Positions 13,273 to 22,730 of a stretch of 28,032 nucleotides of DNA are shown in pieces. The stretch is from positions 1-28,032 of the IMG/VR virus record IMGVR_UViG_3300033146_002799; one strand, written 5' to 3'. The notes under the pieces are model-generated. The model ran no database searches. It saw nothing but the letters and a program-made list of their open reading frames with translations, and was not told the DNA's origin. The DNA is from a virus. Position numbers and translations under genes: made by a program. Every line of letters starts with the position of its first letter. Position 1 is the stretch's first letter.

Positions 13273-14223
13273 TTATCTAGGATAAACAACAAAAGTAATT
13301 TTTTTATTTGTTTCTGGAGCACTTTCAAAAACAACTTTTACACCTTGTTCTCCAGTTGTTGATTCTCCATCACCATCATTATAATAAAGAATATATTCTT
13401 CTCTATCTGCCATAATACCATTCACAAATACACTTAAACCTTCATTTTTAAATTGAAAATTATAAGTGGTTGTTGCTCCATTTCCTATATATCTGTAAGT
13501 GTTTACTACCACGGAATTTTTTACAATTAAATCAACTTCACCTTTTGTGTAAGTTGTTGCTTTAGAATAATATTGAATATCACTCCAATTTTGAGTGGCT
13601 ACTGTTTCTCCACCAACTATTATTGTATTATCAAATTCTCCATCTAGTGATCTTATTTTACCAGTAGTAGTAATATCTTTTGTAGAAGCTATATTTGATG
13701 AAACTGAAATAATATTATTTGAGGATTTTAATTCTCCTTCTACATAAATGTCATTTGTTACTGTGAGTGTATCATTCACAAGTAATGTTGTACCAACTTC
13801 TAAACTTTGATTGATTCCAACATCAGAATTAAATGTTCCTGTTCCATCAACATTCAAATTGTCAGTAATTGTAGTTTCTCCTTCTAAAACAGATGTTCCC
13901 TTAACTACAAAATTTTCTGCTATTTCTACACTACCATTAAACAATGAATTAGAACCAGAAACATTTTCAACTCCATTTATTTCCAAATATTGAACTTGAG
14001 AATTAAGTGTAGTAATATTGTCTGCTATTTCTAACATTGTGTCTAAATTAAGATTATCAGAACCCAAAACATTATATATTTGAGTTAACATGTTTTGATG
14101 TTTGGTAATATTATCTCTTAATTGAATAATAGGTCTATTAAATGTTTCCGAATCTGCTCGTTCACCATTTTGATATAATTCAATTTCTAATAACGTCACT
14201 TCGGTTATATTTTCATTAGCCAC
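13273..14223 (-). CDS. Fibre-like tail protein
   Basis: The 316-residue protein has a conserved-looking N-terminus LYQNGERADSETFNRPIIQL, as in baseplate-attached fibre proteins. A helical stretch follows, then many short beta repeats of T/S/V-rich type (for example VVKGTSVLEGETTITDNL) that suggest a trimeric beta-helix shaft. The C-terminal domain NTYRYIGNGATTTYNFQF...LSVFVNGI resembles beta-sandwich tips of phage fibres. It is probably a short appendage or baseplate-bound spike of the tail. Start is GTG after AAAGGAGATAG, with a TATAAATA box directly upstream, so it may be transcribed separately and late. Receptor specificity cannot be read. Confidence 0.65.
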   Translation of the reverse strand: MANENITEVTLLEIELYQNGERADSETFNRPIIQLRDNITKHQNMLTQIYNVLGSDNLNLDTMLEIADNITTLNSQVQYLEINGVENVSGSNSLFNGSVEIAENFVVKGTSVLEGETTITDNLNVDGTGTFNSDVGINQSLEVGTTLLVNDTLTVTNDIYVEGELKSSNNIISVSSNIASTKDITTTGKIRSLDGEFDNTIIVGGETVATQNWSDIQYYSKATTYTKGEVDLIVKNSVVVNTYRYIGNGATTTYNFQFKNEGLSVFVNGIMADREEYILYYNDGDGESTTGEQGVKVVFESAPETNKKITFVVYPR

Positions 14224-14240
14224 CCTATCTCCTTTTTAAA

Positions 14241-14248
14241 TATTTATA
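14241..14248 (-). promoter_or_regulatory. Late-type promoter TATAAATA
   Basis: Perfect octamer on the minus strand, followed after 5 bases by AAAGGAG and the GTG start of the fibre-like gene. Confidence 0.6.
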
Positions 14249-14272
14249 TTGTTTTTTAATATTAAAAATATA

Positions 14273-14896
14273 TTAAAAAATAATACTCCATGTGATTACA
14301 AATTTAACTGTGTCTTCTTTAACTCTTGCTGGAAAAGTTTTCATAGAAAAAATATCAACACCAGCATACAAAGCCGCTTCTGTATAGGCAACAACTGCTC
14401 CTTCACCTGGTCTATTTCCAGCATAATCAGGAATAGTAATTGTAAAGGTAGTGGTTCTATCATTAACCAATCTATCAACACTACACAATTGAGTTTCACC
14501 AGCACCCGCTACTTGTCCTCTAGCAACATCATCTGTTTGTAAAGGTAAATCACCTGTACTATCAAAATCAACATAATATGTAAAACTATCCTTATTGTTG
14601 GACACAGCATAAAGAGGATCCTCTGAAAATAATGAAGTTCTTTCTGTTATAAAAATATCATCTTCTCCAACTTTTTTATAATTTAAAATATCTTCTCCAA
14701 CATGTCCTTTATTACCCATAGCCAATCTTGTTATTCTCATACCTTGACTATATCCTCCAATAAGTTCTGCCATGTTTGTTCTGGCTGTATCCATAATTAA
14801 GTTTTTATCTTCATATGTTTCAATACTACCATCTTTTTTAAATACTTGTATTGTAAACTCACCTCTTAAATTAGAAATACTGTCTTTTAATATCAT
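14273..14896 (-). CDS. Putative baseplate or fibre-connector structural protein
   Basis: The 207-residue protein has an N-terminal beta segment (LRGEFTIQVFKKDGSIETYE), then DKNLIMDTARTNMAELIGG and a C-terminus AYTEAALYAGVDIFSMKTFP...FVITWSIIF. This layout, with a short beta strand ending in W-x-I-x-F, recurs in virion structural proteins of large myoviruses that join fibres to the baseplate. That comparison is from memory of the pattern, so the role is inference. It lies between the gp7-like wedge gene and the fibre-like gene and has its own TATAAATA box and AAAAAGGTATAATA before the ATG. Confidence 0.5.
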   Translation of the reverse strand: MILKDSISNLRGEFTIQVFKKDGSIETYEDKNLIMDTARTNMAELIGGYSQGMRITRLAMGNKGHVGEDILNYKKVGEDDIFITERTSLFSEDPLYAVSNNKDSFTYYVDFDSTGDLPLQTDDVARGQVAGAGETQLCSVDRLVNDRTTTFTITIPDYAGNRPGEGAVVAYTEAALYAGVDIFSMKTFPARVKEDTVKFVITWSIIF

Positions 14897-14913
14897 TATT
14901 ATACCTTTTTAAA

Positions 14914-14921
14914 TATTTATA
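14914..14921 (-). promoter_or_regulatory. Late-type promoter TATAAATA
   Basis: Perfect octamer on the minus strand at the 3' side of the gp7-like gene. AAAAAGG and the ATG of the 207-residue structural gene follow closely. Confidence 0.6.
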
Positions 14922-14926
14922 AATTG

Positions 14927-17368
14927 TTAATAAGCAGCATAATTATTATCAGCTACTGTTTCCCATTCTCCATCAGCATTTTCTCTGTAAACACCAAAAC
15001 TAAAATCACCTTCAATAAAATAATCATCTCTTTTTAAAAATACATTATCACCTATACAGAAACCTAATGGATTTGATATATCATCAATAACTCTTTGTAT
15101 TAATTTATTATCATTATAATCATCAGTATCTTCTCCATTGAACAATTTAGCACCAAATTCAACTGTAACATAAGAATCATCTTCAAATGGTTCAATAGTA
15201 TCAGAAGCTGGAGGTAAGGTTATAACAAATGATAAATTATCATAACCAATATAATAATTCCAATTTGATCTAAATACATCTGCTTCTACAGTGGTTGAAT
15301 ATCCATAAACATTTTCACCAGTAGTTCCTGGAATAATACCAATAGTTCTACACTCTCCAATTAAAATATTATTACCATCATTATTAATAAACCATTCTCC
15401 ACCATCTAAACAATAAATTTCTCGTTTAAACATTTGAATATAACTTACTTCAGAATAATTTTCCCAAGCAACATAATCTTTATTTATTTCCACTGTGCTA
15501 TCTAATACTGGAGCTCCAGTATCCAAATTATCCCATATGTATCTGGATAATGTATTTGTGGTATTTAATAATGCCAAATCTGCTTCTGGTTCTGGTTGCC
15601 AAGATTGTTCCCATCTTTGTTTTACATCATTCCAACCTTTGTCAAAATAATGAAGTCCAAATTCTCCTATATTCCATGGTCCACCTATTACTAATTCTTC
15701 TATGTTTCCATCTTCAATAATAGTAACTTCACCAGTTTCATAATTAATTTTTCTTTCATTTTTTATATGAGGACTATTTAATCTTTTATTATACCCAAAC
15801 CATCCTATTTTTGGATTGATAAACATATTAGCAACATCTTTACGTCCCCAATAATCTCTAGGATATTTAGTATCAATTTCTACAAGAGTATGATCCACAT
15901 TGGAATAATATTTTTCATATGGATCTTTGCCTTCAGCCAATAATTCAGCTATTAATTCTGGTTTTAAAACAATATCTCTTCTATCCCTAGCAAGAAGAAA
16001 ATTAGCGGGTCTAATACCAGATAATGATTTATGAACATCTACTGTTTCTACAATATAAGTTTTTTTTAAATTATAATCAATTCTACAATTATATCCTAAT
16101 GTTTTTTCAATTCTTCCATTATATGAAGAATAATCCAAAATATTATCTCTTGTGTATCCTTCTGGCTCAAAAACTTTGATATTATCTTGATTTACAGCTT
16201 TAATATATAATGGAAATTTTACATAATTCCAATAATCAGGATAATCTCCTTTTATTCTAAATTTAAAATATACATATTCACGATCTATAATAGTGTATTC
16301 TGTAAAATAAAATTCTTCCAAAACAGTATAAGTTTCATTTAAAACAGTTTTTTCAACCCAGGTTATAGTCAAATAACCTTGAGTTTCATCAACCAATTTT
16401 ATTTCTTCTATTTCCAATTCTAGTATTTCTTTAATACCCATTTCATAATTGTTTACTACTTTTGATCTTTGTCTATCAAATAAAGTTACTAAACCATTAT
16501 AATCTCTTAAAAGTCTAAAACCATCATCTATGGAATTATCTAAAGGAGTATAATCCAAATATATTTTTTCACGACCAGTTTGATCATATGATATTTCATA
16601 TCCTACTAATTCTCCAAATATTTTTGATTTAATAATTTCATCTTGTTTAATGTCTCCTTCTTCAAAACCATAACAAGTTAAAGTGGTATTATATATTTCT
16701 TCTATTTCTGTTAAACCATAATGATCAAACAAATTAATAAATATAATTCTTTCATAATCTACATCAAATCCTACTGGATGAGTTAATGGTAACACTGATT
16801 GTTTATATACTTCTCTGTATAATGAAGTTTCAACTGTATAAGCAAAAGGAAGATCAGGTCTTCCTCTAACACCTTCTTTTAAACTAAAGAATGGTTCAGA
16901 ATTTAATGATTGTAATCCCGTTTTTTCCATCAAATCATAAACATAATAAAAACTTTCTCTAGTTCCTTTTTTTGTTTTGTAACCTGTGCTAGCATTTATA
17001 TATTCAGAATTAATAGTAGAACTAACATCAGTTGAAATTTTTAAATCATCAGTAGGAACTTCCAACATTTCATAAATTGTTACAAATTTATCAAATACTT
17101 CTTTAGATGATTCAACCAATCTTATAATTCTTTCAACTTCTTCAAGATTTATTTTGAAGATTTCTGTTCTTATATCAAGTACATCTTTATTATTTTCAAA
17201 TCTTGTTTTAAGAAAATCTACATCAGTCATATTTGAAGGTGTGGATAAAAAATCTTGTAATTGACTAAATGAATCCATGTAAAGATTCACCATTTCAGAA
17301 ATGGTATTTTTTTCTAATAATGGATTTGGTGTAGAATTAAGTAATTGATTTTTGGACTTATTTATCAT
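14927..17368 (-). CDS. Large baseplate wedge protein, gp7/I-like
   Basis: The 813-residue protein has an N-terminal ~215-residue domain containing TGYKTKKGTRESFYYVYDLM, which resembles the KGT segment of the tail protein I domain, and LPLTHPVGFDVDYE. T4 gp7 (1032 residues) carries an I-like core that pairs with two gp6/J copies, so position next to gp6 and size support gp7. The remaining ~600 residues are beta-rich, with many Trp and Tyr, as expected for an elaborated wedge. No catalytic motif is seen. It follows the shorter paralogue by 8 bases with TTAGGAATAAAC before the ATG. The N-terminal domain is duplicated in that neighbour. Confidence 0.55.
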   Translation of the reverse strand: MINKSKNQLLNSTPNPLLEKNTISEMVNLYMDSFSQLQDFLSTPSNMTDVDFLKTRFENNKDVLDIRTEIFKINLEEVERIIRLVESSKEVFDKFVTIYEMLEVPTDDLKISTDVSSTINSEYINASTGYKTKKGTRESFYYVYDLMEKTGLQSLNSEPFFSLKEGVRGRPDLPFAYTVETSLYREVYKQSVLPLTHPVGFDVDYERIIFINLFDHYGLTEIEEIYNTTLTCYGFEEGDIKQDEIIKSKIFGELVGYEISYDQTGREKIYLDYTPLDNSIDDGFRLLRDYNGLVTLFDRQRSKVVNNYEMGIKEILELEIEEIKLVDETQGYLTITWVEKTVLNETYTVLEEFYFTEYTIIDREYVYFKFRIKGDYPDYWNYVKFPLYIKAVNQDNIKVFEPEGYTRDNILDYSSYNGRIEKTLGYNCRIDYNLKKTYIVETVDVHKSLSGIRPANFLLARDRRDIVLKPELIAELLAEGKDPYEKYYSNVDHTLVEIDTKYPRDYWGRKDVANMFINPKIGWFGYNKRLNSPHIKNERKINYETGEVTIIEDGNIEELVIGGPWNIGEFGLHYFDKGWNDVKQRWEQSWQPEPEADLALLNTTNTLSRYIWDNLDTGAPVLDSTVEINKDYVAWENYSEVSYIQMFKREIYCLDGGEWFINNDGNNILIGECRTIGIIPGTTGENVYGYSTTVEADVFRSNWNYYIGYDNLSFVITLPPASDTIEPFEDDSYVTVEFGAKLFNGEDTDDYNDNKLIQRVIDDISNPLGFCIGDNVFLKRDDYFIEGDFSFGVYRENADGEWETVADNNYAAY

Positions 17369-17376
17369 GTTTATTC

Positions 17377-18015
17377 CTAAATATCCACTTTTTCATAATT
17401 AAGAATAAATCCTACAGGATGAGTTAAGGGTTTAATTGTTTCTTCATAAACTTCTTCATATAATGTTGATTTTATTGTGTAATGAAAAGGTATACCTTTT
17501 CTATCTGTTGTGCCTTCTATAATTTCAAAAAAATCCTCTTCTCCTATTGGTTGTAATTCTGATTTGTTTATTAAATCATACATAAAATATAAACTACCAG
17601 CTGTACCTTTTCTTGTTTTGAATATTTTGCTATAATGAATATATTGATTATCTAATTTTGTACTTATATTGGTAGTTATAGTTAAAGCTTCATTATCTAT
17701 TCCTAAACTTTTTCTTATTTCAACAAATTTATTATAAACTTCTTCAGAAGATTCTATTTCAGTTGTAATTTTATAAAGTTCCTCTAAATGAGTTCTAAGC
17801 AATTCAACTCTTACTTTTTCAAATTCTTCATTGTTTGTTCTAATATATTCTTCAGCTAAAAAATCATCTTCATATATTTGTATAGGATCTTCTAAGATTT
17901 TTTGAACATCTGATATGACATCAAAATAAAAATCTATTAAGATTTTAATAAGATTTTTGTCATATAGAGGTTTTGGAACAGAATTAACTATTTGTATTTT
18001 TAAATTTGAATCCAT
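17377..18015 (-). CDS. Short paralogue of the gp7/I-like wedge protein
   Basis: The 212-residue protein aligns end to end with the first ~215 residues of the next gene: NSVPKPLYDKN / NSTPNPLLEKN, LTITTNISTKLDNQYIHYSK / LKISTDVSSTINSEYINAST, FKTRKGTAGSLYFMYDL / YKTKKGTRESFYYVYDL, and PLTHPVGF in both. It stops where the large C-terminal region of its neighbour would begin. It therefore looks like a tandem duplication of the I-like core domain. It may be a second wedge subunit, or the true small tail protein I with the neighbour carrying added domains. TAGGAAAAT precedes the ATG, and a TATAAATA box is just upstream. Confidence 0.6.
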   Translation of the reverse strand: MDSNLKIQIVNSVPKPLYDKNLIKILIDFYFDVISDVQKILEDPIQIYEDDFLAEEYIRTNNEEFEKVRVELLRTHLEELYKITTEIESSEEVYNKFVEIRKSLGIDNEALTITTNISTKLDNQYIHYSKIFKTRKGTAGSLYFMYDLINKSELQPIGEEDFFEIIEGTTDRKGIPFHYTIKSTLYEEVYEETIKPLTHPVGFILNYEKVDI

Positions 18016-18034
18016 ATTTTCCTATCTTTATAGA

Positions 18035-18042
18035 TATTTATA
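18035..18042 (-). promoter_or_regulatory. Late-type promoter TATAAATA
   Basis: Perfect octamer on the minus strand overlapping the last bases of the gp6-like gene and upstream of the short wedge paralogue. Spacing to the ribosome site TAGGAAAA is slightly longer than at the other boxes. Confidence 0.5.
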
Positions 18043-21000
18043 TGTAATTTAATATTTTCATTCTACTAAATACATTTCTTTTAGTAAGTATGTTGTCTCC
18101 CTTTGGATTTATATTCATTTTTCTTGGTGATGCCACAAAATATTCTCTTGGGAATGGTGCTATAACTGCCGTATATTTATGATAATCTTCACCAGTTTTA
18201 ATTTCTTCAGTTGGTGCTACATCAATATAAGGCACAGGAATATTATCTACATCATCAGCATCATTTCTGGCAAACAATGTAATTTTTTTGTTTCCTTCAT
18301 CATCTAATTGATAAGTTCCATCGCTATGTATTAAATAATACATAGTTTTTCCCAAATCTTCATCAACATATTCCACTTCATTTGATTCAGCCCAATAAAT
18401 TAAATTATCATCAATATATGATTGTTCTACTTTAGCAATAGAATCAAAGTGTTTATAAGTATGAGCATTTAATTCCAATCTTATTATTCTTTCTTCTGAA
18501 TGAATTGAATATGTACCAACTTTATATCTTCTTCCACCCATTACATTTACTTCATCTTCAGTATAAGAATTTCCTGTAGAAGGATTTATTTTGCCTTCTT
18601 CAAATAATTTAGCAGCCGCATAATTTTTAACATAATATATACTTATAATAACAATTGCTGAATTTCTATTAGCCAAAATTGTTTCTTCTCTTCCATCTTT
18701 AGAATATGAAACAAAATTTATATCTTCTAATTCCATGTACAAATAATCACCCATAACAATAAAATCTTTAGTGTTACAATTAGTTATATTATCAGTTATC
18801 ATTCTACCTCTATATTTTACAATACTATCCACAATAATATTTTTTTCATACATATCTTCTATAGGATATGCTATGGGCATTCTATATTTCCAAAGGTCAC
18901 TATCTCCATCAGTTTTAATTACAAAATATTTATTATCATATAAAGTTGAACAAGCGAAGTTTCCAGTATCAGGACTTATTATACTATCTTTAATACTTAC
19001 ACTAAAATTCACATCTATACCAATACCATAAGCATCACCTAATTCACTATCAATATGTCTTATCAATGAAGAAAGATAAAAATCTGAATTAAATTTTTCT
19101 ATTTCTCTAGCAAAATATTTTCTTATACTACTAAAAATTTCTTCATTACTTTGTGCTATTGTTTGTCCAAATCTGTATTTTAAAACTTTTACTTCTAAAT
19201 CAAAATCAAGATATATAGTTTTTACATATTCAAATTGTAATGTTATAATTTTAAAATTTTCTAAAAAATTAAACAAAACTTCTTGATCTACAGTGTTAGG
19301 CAATAAATCATATCTTTCTTTTCCTGTTATTTGATAATAACTTGGATAAAATAATTCATCATTATCAACATTTTTTAAATTATAATTATATGTTGATTTA
19401 TTAAATACTATTGGTCTTGAATAAGGCACAATACTAAAAAAAATATATCCTGGTAATTTATGTGGAGTTTCTTCTTCTCCACCCCAAATTTCAGCACTTT
19501 GAATGTATGGTTGAGCTTCACATATGGTTTTATAATCTAATTTTGTAACAGCTCTGTTTGCTGTATTTGAAAATAAAGGTGCTGTATTTCTAATTTCATC
19601 TGTACTTTGAATATCAGAACCACTAACATGTAAAATAGAAGGTGTTAAAGTTTCCTCTACATAATACGTTGCTTTAAAATTTTCATCAGTAGGTATTATT
19701 AATGATGTGGTGCTACCTGCTGCTCCTTTAGAACGTAAAAGATTTAATTTCATAGTCATATCAACACTTAAAGGTGTTCCAGTTCCAGCATATTTTGTAT
19801 AAACATTTATGAATTCTTCATAATCTATATCAGTCATAGAAATAAAAGATTTTACATCAACTTCAGTGTCTTCTGCCAATAAAAATTTTCTTTGTACCCA
19901 AAATTCATTATATACAATTGTTCCATCATCCAAAACTCTTGTAACAAACATTTCAATACCAGTATCTTCAATTCCATCATCTCTAATAGTGAAATAACCA
20001 GCATCAACCATATCTTGATTTATGGCTATTATTAAGTCTTGATTTTTATACACTGGCAAAGGAGGATTAGTATTGTTTTCTAGCGCTAATGCTATTTCAG
20101 CTTCTGATTCAGCTGTCAATTCAGTCCATTGTGTTACAACGCCTTCTTTAACAATAATTTCTAATTCGTCTTTTATAAAAGTTTCTCCCATAATACCAAA
20201 ACATGTTTCAGGAGCAAAAGGATCATAACCTAATATTTCACCAGTAGAACTAACATTTTGAATGGTTTTAGAAAATCTTGTTTTCTTAAATGGTGTGGTT
20301 AATACATCTTCTAAACCTAAAACCATTCCATTATTATAAACATATGGATTATGAAAATCTCTTCCATAAGTTATATTTGAGGCAATTTCTTCATCTGTAG
20401 CTAATCCTATTCTAAATGTTAAAACATTGGTTTCTTCATTAAAATTAGCATAAAAACCATTCCATCCTAAAGGATTTAATAATGAATCCCATTCTGTTTC
20501 ATTTTCTATTACTTCTCCTCTTAAATCGGAAAAGAATATTCTAGCATCCAAATAACCATCTGTTCCAAGAGCAGTTGGAAAAACTACATCATCATTTTTT
20601 GTTATTTGGACTTTTAAAACAGAATTATCTTTATCCAAAATAAATGTATCTACTGAACCAACCTTTATAAAATTTCTGTATCCATCAGGATTCAATTGAT
20701 TGTGAGAATCTTGTATATATAAATCTTGTCCTATTTGTGAATATTTTGGAATTTCATTTTTAGCTGCTAATGGTTCCAATAAAAATCTAGCTTCAGATTC
20801 TAATTCTTTTTCTAAAATTTTACAAACCAAACCTTCTTCAGTTATGATATATCCACCAACTTCTATATCTTCATCATAATACATATTATAAGTGTTATTA
20901 TTATATTCATTATTAGATAATCTTATTCCAACAAAAGTTCCATAAATTTCTGTAATTGATTTACCTAAATAAACATAATCATTACCATTACTAGTAAATG

Positions 21001-21328
21001 TTGAATATTTTGGTAATGTTATTTCTCCAGCTTTTACTGTTTTTAATTTTATTTTATATTGATATGATACTCTTCTTTTATGACTATACCCTAATTGTCT
21101 AGCGTGTTTTATTACATTTTTTCTATCTACTGCTTGAGAAATAAACATTTCATTTAATCCAAAAGTAAAATTGGTATTGTTTATAAGTGTGGCATATGAT
21201 AACAAATTAATAAGTTGAGCTATATTAGAGCCTTCATATTCACTATCAGTAAGACCCATTTCAGTAATAGCCTTATATTTTAAATAATTTTTTATATCTT
21301 CTAATTCATATGGTACTATTTTAAGCAT
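18038..21328 (-). CDS. 6: Baseplate wedge protein gp6/J-like
   Basis: The 1096-residue protein begins YELEDIKNYLKYKAITE...YEGSNIAQLINLLSYA, followed by FISQAVDRKNVIKHARQLGY. This is the N-terminal pattern of the gp6 / P2 J wedge family (helices, then an alignment of a D-R-x-N-V-x-x-x-A element). A later stretch ITLQFEYVKTIYLDFDLEVK...NEEIFSSIRKYF fits the conserved J-like end domain. Two copies of gp6 with one gp7 form the wedge core that opens on contraction. T4 gp6 has 660 residues, so this version has several hundred extra residues, mostly beta-rich, in the middle and end. It follows gp25 with AAAAAAAAGGAATATAA before ATG. Confidence 0.72.
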   Translation of the reverse strand: MLKIVPYELEDIKNYLKYKAITEMGLTDSEYEGSNIAQLINLLSYATLINNTNFTFGLNEMFISQAVDRKNVIKHARQLGYSHKRRVSYQYKIKLKTVKAGEITLPKYSTFTSNGNDYVYLGKSITEIYGTFVGIRLSNNEYNNNTYNMYYDEDIEVGGYIITEEGLVCKILEKELESEARFLLEPLAAKNEIPKYSQIGQDLYIQDSHNQLNPDGYRNFIKVGSVDTFILDKDNSVLKVQITKNDDVVFPTALGTDGYLDARIFFSDLRGEVIENETEWDSLLNPLGWNGFYANFNEETNVLTFRIGLATDEEIASNITYGRDFHNPYVYNNGMVLGLEDVLTTPFKKTRFSKTIQNVSSTGEILGYDPFAPETCFGIMGETFIKDELEIIVKEGVVTQWTELTAESEAEIALALENNTNPPLPVYKNQDLIIAINQDMVDAGYFTIRDDGIEDTGIEMFVTRVLDDGTIVYNEFWVQRKFLLAEDTEVDVKSFISMTDIDYEEFINVYTKYAGTGTPLSVDMTMKLNLLRSKGAAGSTTSLIIPTDENFKATYYVEETLTPSILHVSGSDIQSTDEIRNTAPLFSNTANRAVTKLDYKTICEAQPYIQSAEIWGGEEETPHKLPGYIFFSIVPYSRPIVFNKSTYNYNLKNVDNDELFYPSYYQITGKERYDLLPNTVDQEVLFNFLENFKIITLQFEYVKTIYLDFDLEVKVLKYRFGQTIAQSNEEIFSSIRKYFAREIEKFNSDFYLSSLIRHIDSELGDAYGIGIDVNFSVSIKDSIISPDTGNFACSTLYDNKYFVIKTDGDSDLWKYRMPIAYPIEDMYEKNIIVDSIVKYRGRMITDNITNCNTKDFIVMGDYLYMELEDINFVSYSKDGREETILANRNSAIVIISIYYVKNYAAAKLFEEGKINPSTGNSYTEDEVNVMGGRRYKVGTYSIHSEERIIRLELNAHTYKHFDSIAKVEQSYIDDNLIYWAESNEVEYVDEDLGKTMYYLIHSDGTYQLDDEGNKKITLFARNDADDVDNIPVPYIDVAPTEEIKTGEDYHKYTAVIAPFPREYFVASPRKMNINPKGDNILTKRNVFSRMKILNYI

Positions 21329-21353
21329 TTATATTCCTTTTTTTTGTGTTAAA

Positions 21354-21361
21354 CATTTATA
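21354..21361 (-). promoter_or_regulatory. Possible late-type promoter TATAAATG
   Basis: Seven of eight bases match the late box, at the 3' end of gp25 and upstream of the gp6-like gene. The mismatch and location inside a coding region make it uncertain. Confidence 0.3.
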
Positions 21362-21722
21362 TTTCTAAATTAGAACTATTGAATATAAATTCTCGTTCTA
21401 TTCTATTTGGGTCATCTAATATATTATATTTCAATTTTATTATGATTCTATTATAATCAGAATCTTCAATAACTTGTGTATCAGTTACATGTATTCTTGG
21501 TTCCCATCTTTTTAAAGCATAAAGCACTTCAGCTTTAACTAAACCACTAACCAAAGGATCAAGTTGTTCAAATAAAAATTTGCCCAAATTTGTTCCAAAT
21601 TCAGGATTTCCAGGCACTGAGCCTTTTCTAATGACAAATATATTATAAATAGCTTGTCCTATAGATTCTTCTCCACTTACAAAACTATTTTCATTATTGG
21701 AAGGTATATCAATATAATCCAT
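21357..21722 (-). CDS. 25: Baseplate wedge protein gp25
   Basis: The 121-residue protein matches the gp25/W family: ESIGQAIYNIFVIRKGSVPG, NPEFGTNLGKFLFEQLDPL, then the signature RWEPRI (Glu74-Pro75-Arg76) and a beta-rich end. gp25 (132 residues in T4) links the wedge core to the sheath and starts sheath assembly. It is followed directly by gp6, the same order as W-J in P2 and gp25-gp6 in T4. The ATG follows AAAAGGATATTATAA, with a TATAAATA box upstream. The EPR motif is intact. Confidence 0.93.
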   Translation of the reverse strand: MDYIDIPSNNENSFVSGEESIGQAIYNIFVIRKGSVPGNPEFGTNLGKFLFEQLDPLVSGLVKAEVLYALKRWEPRIHVTDTQVIEDSDYNRIIIKLKYNILDDPNRIEREFIFNSSNLEI

Positions 21723-21741
21723 TTATAATATCCTTTTAATA

Positions 21742-21749
21742 TATTTATA
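21742..21749 (-). promoter_or_regulatory. Late-type promoter TATAAATA
   Basis: Perfect octamer on the minus strand, followed after 5 bases by AAAAGGAT and the gp25 ATG. It could drive gp25 and gp6 together. Confidence 0.6.
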
Positions 21750-21758
21750 TTTTTAAAA

Positions 21759-22715
21759 TTAAAAAAGTGTATTCATTATTAAATTTGCTCTTGATTTTTC
21801 TAACAAAATATAATAAGGATTATTAATATCAGGTACACCAGAATCTTTTATAACATTGTATGATTTATTTATTATTTCTTCTCTTATTTTTAAATAATCA
21901 TAATAAAGTAATTCAATTCTTCTTCCTTGTAATAATTGATCACTTGTTAACTCTTGAAAAAATTTATTTATTCTTAATTTACCATTATTATAATCTATAG
22001 GCAATATAAATTGTGTTTTTTCTTCAAAAAAAAACAAAAAATAATCATCTGGAGTATTTTGACCATATTCCTTACAATTTTTACTAACACAATCATATAA
22101 GTCTCGCCAATCTTTATATCTTTGAACAAATTTTGTATTAAAAATAAATTTTTGAAACATGTCCAAATTCATAAATAAATTATAATAATCTTCATGTATT
22201 ATCGTTTTCATTATTTTATCCAAATAATCATTAACATATATTTCTATACTTTGAAAATCTTCTTTAAATTTGATTGCTTCATTTTCAAGTTCTTTTTGAG
22301 CATCATTTGTCAATTCATTAATTTCATCCAATATTGGAGTATAAGGATTTAATTCATCATCTAACCCATTATTACCTGCTCTAATATTTTTGCCAGTTAA
22401 TTCAGTTGATAAGCATAATGCTATTGGAACAATTTTTGGTTTTATTGTTTTTTCTATCATGCTTTCTACATTTACTTCATAATTTTTAGAATTTTTAGGC
22501 ACAAAATTTTCATTCATTAATGGTTCTAAATATTTTTTTGGTAATTTTGAAGTCATTCTAGCACTAATAAATATAGAATTAACTCTTAATGTTGCAGCAT
22601 TATATTTTTTATATTTTTTTGAACAAGCTATGTATTTTGAAAAATTTTCAAATTCTATAGCCGATGGAGATTTAACTCCATACACAGAACATAATGTTTT
22701 TAAAGTTGGTTTCAT
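21759..22715 (-). CDS. Hypothetical protein in the baseplate hub operon
   Basis: I do not recognise this 318-residue protein. It is predominantly helical, rich in Lys, Asn, Glu and Tyr, with a charged middle (EINELTNDAQKELENEAIKF) and no membrane segment or catalytic motif. It lies between the gp5-like spike and gp25, starting 16 bases after the spike stop with AAAGGAAATATAAC before the ATG. In T4 the hub region encodes assembly factors such as gp26, gp28 and gp51, so a hub-assembly role is possible. No sequence similarity to those proteins was seen. Confidence 0.6.
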   Translation of the reverse strand: MKPTLKTLCSVYGVKSPSAIEFENFSKYIACSKKYKKYNAATLRVNSIFISARMTSKLPKKYLEPLMNENFVPKNSKNYEVNVESMIEKTIKPKIVPIALCLSTELTGKNIRAGNNGLDDELNPYTPILDEINELTNDAQKELENEAIKFKEDFQSIEIYVNDYLDKIMKTIIHEDYYNLFMNLDMFQKFIFNTKFVQRYKDWRDLYDCVSKNCKEYGQNTPDDYFLFFFEEKTQFILPIDYNNGKLRINKFFQELTSDQLLQGRRIELLYYDYLKIREEIINKSYNVIKDSGVPDINNPYYILLEKSRANLIMNTLF

Positions 22716-22730
22716 GTTATATTTCCTTTA

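Noticed and set aside
14249-14542. Plus-strand open frames opposite the structural and replication genes
   Set aside because: They are antisense to well-supported genes, lack ribosome sites and have Cys/Ser/Phe-rich composition typical of reversed AT-rich coding sequence.
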